Below, in pieces: positions 60,240 through 64,000 of a stretch of 64,000 nucleotides of DNA. The notes under the pieces were generated by a model. That model was not told the origin of the DNA, searched no databases, and worked only from the letters and a program-made list of their open reading frames with translations. How positions within the stretch are numbered: the stretch's first letter is position 1; every line of letters begins with the position of its first letter. The stretch comes from Balneolaceae bacterium UBA3186 (lineage in GTDB: Bacteria > Bacteroidota > Rhodothermia > Balneolales > Balneolaceae): the NCBI GenBank assembly GCA_002364085.1, contig DEXK01000004.1, positions 31,509 through 95,508 of the forward strand, written 5' to 3'. A program made the position numbers and the translations under genes.

Positions 60240-60683
60240 CTATACTTCCTCTAATCTGAACCGATGGATTACATGGGTGACTACTCCCCAAATCGTCCAT
60301 GCTGTTTCTTTGGTGACGGCAATGGGTTTTAAGCTGGAATCATCAGAAACTAAAAATATACGGGAACCTTGTTTTGCGAATCTTCGGATAGAGGGTTCTT
60401 CATCAATGGAAGTAACAATGATATTACCATGACGAGGAGTAATTGACCGATCTACGATCAGTATATCTTTATCATGTATTCCCGAGCGTTTCATTGCATT
60501 TCCCTGTGCTCGAACATAAAAAGTGGCAGACGGTCTGAACACAACAAGCTCCTCGAGACTCAAGGCTTTTTCCAGATGATCTGAAGCCGGAGAAGGGAAT
60601 CCTGTTTCCATTTTTCGGGCTAATTCCAGCCGACCGGTTCTTGAGCGTGTATCGTTATCTTTTTGTGCTTCTATGCTTCTCAT
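60240..60683 (-). CDS. umuD: UmuD homologue with both catalytic residues replaced
   Basis: 147 residues, a UmuD-length S24 fold: GFPSPASDHLEKALSLEELVV, PSATFYVRAQGNAMKRSG, DILIVDRSITPRHGN and WGVVTHVIHRF line up throughout with E. coli UmuD. The nucleophile motif G-D-S-M is G-N-A-M, so the Ser is Ala63, and the base Lys (TVKKL in E. coli) is Arg100 in SIRRF. The cleavage-site neighbourhood is METGFPSP. By family chemistry it should not self-cleave. The gene lies directly before umuC and behind a candidate SOS box. It is probably expressed and retained as a non-processed partner. Confidence 0.93.
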   Translation of the reverse strand: MRSIEAQKDNDTRSRTGRLELARKMETGFPSPASDHLEKALSLEELVVFRPSATFYVRAQGNAMKRSGIHDKDILIVDRSITPRHGNIIVTSIDEEPSIRRFAKQGSRIFLVSDDSSLKPIAVTKETAWTIWGVVTHVIHRFRLEEV

Positions 60684-60710
60684 TGAGGGATTGGTTTACA
60701 TATTTAATAT

Positions 60711-60725
60711 ATGTGCATTATATGT
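60711..60725 (-). promoter_or_regulatory. Candidate SOS box upstream of umuD
   Basis: On the umuD strand ACATATAATGCACAT repeats the two-half-site layout seen before lexA (ACAT, 11-base period), 28 bases before the start. See the lexA box for the comparison. Confidence 0.5.
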
Positions 60726-60783
60726 ATAAATATATTCGACCCAAAATTATTTCAGATAAATTTTTGAGTTTTTGAGTAGGGGG

Positions 60784-60910
60784 GTGCGACAACTGTAATA
60801 CAATGAGTGCGACAAATAAGAGGGTTATTTTGGCTTTTTTCGCAATGATAACGGGGATTGCCGTTTATTTTGGAAATTCAGCTATATTTTATTTGGGTGA
60901 GTTTGTCGCA
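60784..60910. repeat. TGCGACAA motif set, candidate transposase-binding sites at the prophage end
   Basis: GTGCGACAA occurs at 60784-60792 and 60807-60815 (23 bases apart) and in inverted form at 60903-60910 (TTGTCGCA). The first two follow a run of six G (60779-60784). Multiple copies of a short motif near an element end are typical of Mu/Tn7-type ends. The octamer does not obviously recur in nearby genes, but I could not scan the whole window exactly. Confidence 0.5.
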
Positions 60911-60919
60911 GTTTTATAG
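60803..60919 (+). CDS. Possible 38-residue single-span membrane peptide
   Basis: ATG at 60803 starts MSATNKRVILAFFAMITGIA, continuing as a hydrophobic stretch and ending FVAVL before a TAG at 60917-60919. Two of the TGCGACAA motifs lie at its ends, so it may be an accident of the repeat-bearing element end. No ribosome site is evident. Listed because the frame is clean and the composition is membrane-like. Confidence 0.25.
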   Translation: MSATNKRVILAFFAMITGIAVYFGNSAIFYLGEFVAVL

Positions 60920-60928
60920 ATATTATAT

Positions 60929-61666
60929 TTATACATATGGTGATACATGTGCATCCCATACTACCTCACCGATGATCTCAAAGTCATCTATTTTTGGATC
61001 GCCGATGATTGGTTGGTAAGCTTGGTTAACCGAACTCATTCTGATCGTGCCGTCCGGGAGCTTGGCTAAGAGCTTGCAATAATGATCGTCGTCTATTCTG
61101 ACCATGAACGCCGGCCCTTCTTTTATTTTAGTTCGTGCGGAGTCTACCAACAGATCTGATCCGTCTTTGAACATTGGCTGCATGGAGTCACCTTTGAGTT
61201 TTACAACAAAGCAACCCTCGGGAGAAGCCTGAATTGTTTTTGAAAAAAAGTAACGGCGAAATAAAATCTGAAGGTTGGATTCGTTCTCTGCAATTAAACC
61301 TTGCCCACCGGATGCATATACATTTGGATAGTACGGTACGCTTACAAACTCGGTCGGATCATAGTTGATGTTATCCTGATCAACAAAGTGTTCAGACGTC
61401 TGAACACTTTTATTTTTTGCCGACGTTGGCACAGATTCTGAGTGTGCCCACGTGGGCACAGATCGCTCGCCGGTTAAAATATAATTAACATCAGCGCCAT
61501 ATATGTCATGAAGCGCGATCAAATACTCGGACTTTATTGACGCTCCTTCCTCCACAACTCTCTGCCAAGTTCGACGAGAGTATCCAGTTTTTTCCCCTAT
61601 CTGATCGTATGTATCCTTTAGATCATCTATAAAGGCTTTTAAGCGGCGGTTTGGGCTATTGGACAT
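60929..61666 (-). CDS. Phage-type S24/CI-like repressor with palindrome-rich linker
   Basis: 245 residues. The N-terminal HTH (LKAFIDDLKDTYDQIGEKTG, SRRTWQRVVEEGASIKSE) is followed by a linker (about 66-100) in which the motif SVPT/SVQT appears three times, encoded by palindromes. The protease half has SVPYYPNVYASGGQG (cleavage region), the nucleophile Ser161 in KGDSMQPMF and the base Lys198 in HYCKLLAK. Both catalytic residues are intact, so it should be inactivated by RecA-dependent self-cleavage. It diverges from the phage early genes and shares an operator region with them. Confidence 0.9.
   Translation of the reverse strand: MSNSPNRRLKAFIDDLKDTYDQIGEKTGYSRRTWQRVVEEGASIKSEYLIALHDIYGADVNYILTGERSVPTWAHSESVPTSAKNKSVQTSEHFVDQDNINYDPTEFVSVPYYPNVYASGGQGLIAENESNLQILFRRYFFSKTIQASPEGCFVVKLKGDSMQPMFKDGSDLLVDSARTKIKEGPAFMVRIDDDHYCKLLAKLPDGTIRMSSVNQAYQPIIGDPKIDDFEIIGEVVWDAHVSPYV
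61385..61460. repeat. Cluster of palindromes inside the repressor linker
   Basis: Three palindromes lie in 76 bases. At 61385-61410 a perfect 26-base palindrome with half-arm AAAGTGTTCAGAC. Near 61420-61433 an imperfect one centred on ACGT (TGCCGACGTTGGCA). At 61443-61460 a perfect 18-base palindrome with half-arm TGTGCCCAC. All keep the repressor frame and encode the SVPT/SVQT repeats. The 14-base core TGCCCACGTGGGCA recurs at 63410-63423. Confidence 0.65.
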
Positions 61667-61694
61667 TTATTGTAATTAGCGTAAAAAAAGTCGC

Positions 61695-61731
61695 TTTGTC
61701 TCTTGACTTAGGACAAAACTGTCATTAAATT
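61695..61731 (+). promoter_or_regulatory. Rightward early promoter with overlapping operator
   Basis: A sigma-70-like promoter is visible: TTGACT (61703-61708), 17 bases, TAAATT (61726-61731), 29 bases before the first early gene. An inverted repeat, TTTGTC at 61695-61700 and GACAAA at 61712-61717, overlaps the first hexamer. This is a suitable repressor operator. Confidence 0.5.
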
Positions 61732-61759
61732 ATTCGCAGAATGTATGAACAAATAATTA

Positions 61760-62056
61760 ATGATGCTACAAATGTCGGAAACTGGAAGGAATAAAACAAC
61801 GCAAATCGCAATCCGAGACCTTACTGTTAAGGATAAACAACGGATTAGGGAATTAATTAAATATGGCGATGTAGGCAGAATTGCCAGTAAGTGTCCTCAT
61901 GTCAAATATGACACTGTCTCAAAAACGATAAACCCGAACCACTCTACTGATCATGAGCGTGTTTGGATTGCAGCTGTAGAATACCTGCAAAGCTTACCTA
62001 AAATTGAGATTGATGCACGCCTTGAATCTTTCATTAAAAATGGAGTTGCAGCATGA
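61760..62056 (+). CDS. Phage early protein, small HTH-like regulator
   Basis: 98 residues, with a possible alternative start at residue 5 (MSETGRNKTTQIAIRDLTV). The middle (IRELIKYGDVGRIASKCPHVKYDTVSKTI) reads like a helix-turn-helix with a recognition helix. It is the first gene of the rightward operon behind the candidate operator, the position of Ner in Mu. Its stop overlaps the next start by four bases. No family is claimed; a regulator role is inferred from position and pattern. Confidence 0.6.
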   Translation: MMLQMSETGRNKTTQIAIRDLTVKDKQRIRELIKYGDVGRIASKCPHVKYDTVSKTINPNHSTDHERVWIAAVEYLQSLPKIEIDARLESFIKNGVAA

Positions 62057-62349
62057 AAACTTTCTTATTCATAGTGAGGCACACGGTAGAGTCTGCTGAC
62101 GGCTTAACTGATTATTTAGAAAAAATTGAACTGATTAATATTGATGCTGAGTCTGAGATTCAGGCTCAGTGTTATTTGGAGTTTATGAGAAACTGGAATC
62201 CATGTGTAGATATTAAAGCTACATGCTTGAATGGTTTACCTGCTTATGATATCGCATCGCTTATGCTCGAGTACACAAACTTCCATTCAGAGGTGAGGCT
62301 TAAGGATATCAAAATAATCCTTGATGAGAACGGAAAGGTGGCAGCATGA
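62053..62349 (+). CDS. Phage early protein of unknown function
   Basis: 98 residues (MKTFLFIVRHTVESADGLTD at the start). It is acidic, with an apparent alternating beta/alpha pattern and no recognised motif, signal or membrane segment. It overlaps both neighbours by four bases (ATGA), so it is translationally coupled within the early operon. Not recognised. Confidence 0.6.
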   Translation: MKTFLFIVRHTVESADGLTDYLEKIELINIDAESEIQAQCYLEFMRNWNPCVDIKATCLNGLPAYDIASLMLEYTNFHSEVRLKDIKIILDENGKVAA

Positions 62350-62681
62350 GTACAGATAGTATTGAGACACTAGATGTAAGACACAAGACTAAGCAGCCCA
62401 CCGCGACGCAAACGCCTTACCCGTCAGTGACTCGTCAGGCGTTGAGAAAAAACCCTGATGCTCATCAGGTTTCTGAGGAGTTAGGAATCCATATCGCAAC
62501 GGTGTACCGGCATGCGATGGGAATGGATCTGAAAATGATAAAAGCCTTTAAGGATCTTGATCTCGGAATCAAAGATATGGTTCGGTTTATGAAGCATGAA
62601 ATGAAGCAGTCTAATGCTTCCATCGCTGAGAAGCTCGGCACTACTCCTTCCTATGTTTCGGAGGTGTTAAATGAGAACTGA
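62346..62681 (+). CDS. Phage early protein with helix-turn-helix segments
   Basis: 111 residues. Two HTH-like stretches are visible: HQVSEELGIHIATVYRHAMG (about 38-57) and NASIAEKLGTTPSYVSEVLN (about 90-109). It is likely DNA-binding, perhaps an adaptor or regulator of the transposable phage. Its end overlaps the next gene by 11 bases. The family is not identified. Confidence 0.6.
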   Translation: MSTDSIETLDVRHKTKQPTATQTPYPSVTRQALRKNPDAHQVSEELGIHIATVYRHAMGMDLKMIKAFKDLDLGIKDMVRFMKHEMKQSNASIAEKLGTTPSYVSEVLNEN

Positions 62682-63129
62682 AGCGGAGAATAAAGAGAAG
62701 CAAAGACGCCAACGCCAGGCGATGATCGAAGAGACTATTTCACTGGGTGTATTTGATGATCGCGACCATTTTAAAGCTTGGATGAAGGATGAGTTTAAAC
62801 TTGACCTACCGGTTGATAAAATCAGCACTGAATACACACTATCACCCAAGCAAACCAAGTTGCTTTTTATTTGGCTGAAATACTTTACCGGACGCGGACA
62901 AAAGCCAAGAGTTCACCGAGCAAAAGCGCGCATCTCTAACGGGCAATTAAAGAAGATCCCCGAGCTACAAAAAGAGCTTACCTGGAGCGACAGTAGACTG
63001 GCTGATTTTGTACAGCAGCAGACCGGAAAGCGAAAGTTAATTCCAAGCCTTTTTAAGGCGGAAGCCACAAAAGTAATTACAGGCATGGAGCGCATCCTTG
63101 CCGAGCAACCTTATACAAAAAGTAATTAG
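62671..63129 (+). CDS. GemA-like phage regulatory protein
   Basis: 152 residues. A charged N-terminus is followed by TLSPKQTKLLFIWLKYFTGRG, a pattern like the C-terminal GemA (Mu gp16) domain, which ends in SRLADFVQQQTGKRKLIPSLFKAE and KVITGMERIL. GemA-like proteins occur in the early region of Mu-like phages and affect host DNA topology genes. The homology call is by eye and partial. It overlaps the preceding gene and is followed closely by the next. Confidence 0.55.
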   Translation: MRTEAENKEKQRRQRQAMIEETISLGVFDDRDHFKAWMKDEFKLDLPVDKISTEYTLSPKQTKLLFIWLKYFTGRGQKPRVHRAKARISNGQLKKIPELQKELTWSDSRLADFVQQQTGKRKLIPSLFKAEATKVITGMERILAEQPYTKSN

Positions 63130-63131
63130 AC

Positions 63132-63911
63132 ATGAATCAAGAATTAGAAGTATTTGAATTTGGAACTGAAGAGCGCAAAACGAGAGCTGTAATACTTGAC
63201 TCAAAGCTTAATGATGCGCTGCTTGACACCTTCATTATCAGCGCTGAATTAGTTGATCAAAAGCTTTATAAAGAGCTTGGGTATGAATCAGCAAAAGACT
63301 ATTTCCAAAACAAATCAATTAGTATTAGGCAAGCTTATAGGTTTGCAGGAATTGGCAGGGAAATAAAGCCACTTCTCTCATCCGGTAAAACGGAATTTAC
63401 TTCAGAGATTGCCCACGTGGGCACGCGTAAATTGGAAGAGATTGTTCGTAATGCGAGTGATCAATTAGAGGGTTTGTTTACTGATGGGAAGATCAAGCTT
63501 GGCGATGAGGAATACAGCACAGATGACCTTCAAGAGATCTCTTTCAGAGAGCTGGATTCCCGACTAAAAACCCTCTCCAAAAAAGTAGAAAAGAACGACC
63601 TGCTTGAGGAGCAAAATAAGTCCTTACAGCTAGAGAAAAAAGTTCTTTTAAAAGAGCAGGAAGAGTTTAAAAAACGGGATCAAAAATACAGAGAAGCAAG
63701 CGTAACCTACGATGAAATGGAACGCGACATTGTGGACGCTACCGAGGCGTTTGCAGAAGCGCAGAGGTTAATAAATCGGATCGAGACCTCGCTAGTTCCT
63801 AAGCAACTCGGCCCACGTTTAAAGCTGCTGATTGAGACTATCCAAAATGCAGGCGTTGATATTGCCGATATGCATTCTGAAGTGATGTTTAAATACGACG
63901 AGGGGCTATAA
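63132..63911 (+). CDS. Phage coiled-coil protein of unknown function
   Basis: 259 residues. The N-terminal part (about 1-110; ELGYESAKDYFQNKSISIRQAYRF) has an HTH/ParB-like feel, and SEIAHVGTRKLEE is encoded across a 14-base palindrome shared with the repressor. The C-terminal half (about 145-225) is a long charged coiled coil rich in Lys/Glu. It ends one base into the next gene. It may be a partition or replication accessory; no family claimed. Confidence 0.6.
   Translation: MNQELEVFEFGTEERKTRAVILDSKLNDALLDTFIISAELVDQKLYKELGYESAKDYFQNKSISIRQAYRFAGIGREIKPLLSSGKTEFTSEIAHVGTRKLEEIVRNASDQLEGLFTDGKIKLGDEEYSTDDLQEISFRELDSRLKTLSKKVEKNDLLEEQNKSLQLEKKVLLKEQEEFKKRDQKYREASVTYDEMERDIVDATEAFAEAQRLINRIETSLVPKQLGPRLKLLIETIQNAGVDIADMHSEVMFKYDEGL
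63410..63423. repeat. Copy of the repressor-linker palindrome core
   Basis: TGCCCACGTGGGCA, a perfect 14-base palindrome, lies in frame in the coiled-coil gene and is identical to the core at 61445-61458 in the repressor gene, 1.95 kb away. Confidence 0.6.
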
Positions 63912-64000
63912 TGTTAAACGAAGCATTAAAGAATGAATACAGAGGCGAGCTTCGTTCATTGCCTCACGGGGAAAAAGGGAAAAGAGCGGAAGAAATAGCC
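63911..64000 (+). CDS. Truncated gene at the right edge, possible phage transposase
   Basis: The ATG at 63911 overlaps the previous stop by one base and the frame is open to the window end: 30 residues, MLNEALKNEYRGELRSLPHG then EKGKRAEEIA. The stretch GEKGKRAEEIA looks like the lead-in to a helix-turn-helix, as at the start of Mu-type transposases, which in such phages follow the early regulators. Too short to confirm. Confidence 0.4.
   Translation, partial: MLNEALKNEYRGELRSLPHGEKGKRAEEIA

Larger units (their letters stand above)
60784..64000. mobile_element. Left end of a Mu-like transposable prophage
   Basis: From about 60784 to the right edge the layout changes to a phage-type one: TGCGACAA repeats, a leftward S24-type repressor, a divergent operator, then overlapping small rightward genes of the early type (HTH proteins, a GemA-like protein, a coiled-coil protein), and a gene running off the edge whose start resembles a transposase. 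The left boundary is inferred from the repeats; the right end is outside the window. Confidence 0.6.

Noticed and set aside
60784..60910. Tn7-like or CRISPR-associated transposon end
   Set aside because: The following genes (S24 repressor, GemA-like, small HTH proteins) fit a Mu-like phage; no Tn7-type or Cas genes are seen.
60929..60955. A third SOS-like box with ACAT half-sites
   Set aside because: It lies in the last codons of the repressor gene, with different spacing, and no downstream gene in the right orientation would use it.
1..64000. CRISPR arrays, tRNA and rRNA genes
   Set aside because: I saw no regularly spaced repeats, cloverleaf-type sequences or rRNA-like stretches; short tRNAs could escape reading by eye.

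Overview
The window is AT-rich, densely packed bacterial chromosome. It appears to come from the Bacteroidetes/FCB side of the tree, and a Balneolia-type marine bacterium is my best guess. The evidence is a type IX secretion pair (PorU sortase and PorV barrel), a cargo-like protein with a type A C-terminal sorting tail, Bacteroidetes-style heavy-metal RND pumps (one fused to its own outer-membrane channel), weak Shine-Dalgarno signals, and ribosomal protein L21 with a long Lys/Ala-rich tail. I see no rRNA or tRNA that would fix the taxon.

Region 1 (1-27.7 kb) is a metal-resistance island. A leftward operon (about 7.45 to 0.4 kb) encodes a small exported Cys/Asp-rich protein, an RND pump-TolC fusion, its adaptor, a PII-like protein and a small anchored protein. 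A membrane protein with an AlbA_2 start runs off the left edge. A divergent rightward operon (7.6 to 23.8 kb) encodes a Met/His-rich exported protein, CusA, TolC, CusB with a heavy-metal-binding domain and a DUF3347 tail, a free DUF3347 protein, a CopB-type ATPase, a multicopper oxidase, PcoB, a DUF305 protein, a DUF2231 protein, two NTF2-like proteins and a cytochrome c. Three TTGATGTA repeats lie in the shared promoter region. A leftward group follows: GDCCVxC protein, MerTP, an ArsR-type repressor with a palindromic operator, and CopA. Together these would move Cu(I) (and possibly Hg or Ag) out of the cytoplasm and periplasm and oxidise Cu(I) outside; no mercuric reductase is present.

Region 2 (28-32.7 kb) holds a zinc-ribbon protein with a nucleoside-deoxyribosyltransferase-like domain, purine nucleoside phosphorylase, an MBL-fold hydrolase, a four-helix-bundle gene framed by inverted repeats, PhoH and Rpe.

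Region 3 (32.7-46.2 kb) is a long leftward operon: PorU, PorV, an M6-like protein whose HExxH motif is lost, a large peptidase/propeller/barrel protein, a membrane-linked hypothetical and a PASTA protein. It runs on into rpe and phoH.

Region 4 (46.4-60.7 kb) is housekeeping: thiolase, PLP-dependent sulfur enzyme, two paralogous TPR lipoproteins, RidA, an M23 peptidase, an FAH-family enzyme, L27, L21, LexA, a HEAT-cyclophilin lipoprotein, and UmuC with a UmuD whose two catalytic residues are replaced. lexA and umuD share a candidate SOS box.

Region 5 (about 60.8-64 kb) looks like the left end of a transposable, Mu-like prophage. TGCGACAA repeats come first, then an S24-type repressor transcribed leftward, then a tight rightward early operon including a GemA-like protein. 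A truncated gene at the right edge is probably the transposase. The repressor linker contains a row of perfect palindromes, and one matching core recurs in a downstream phage gene.
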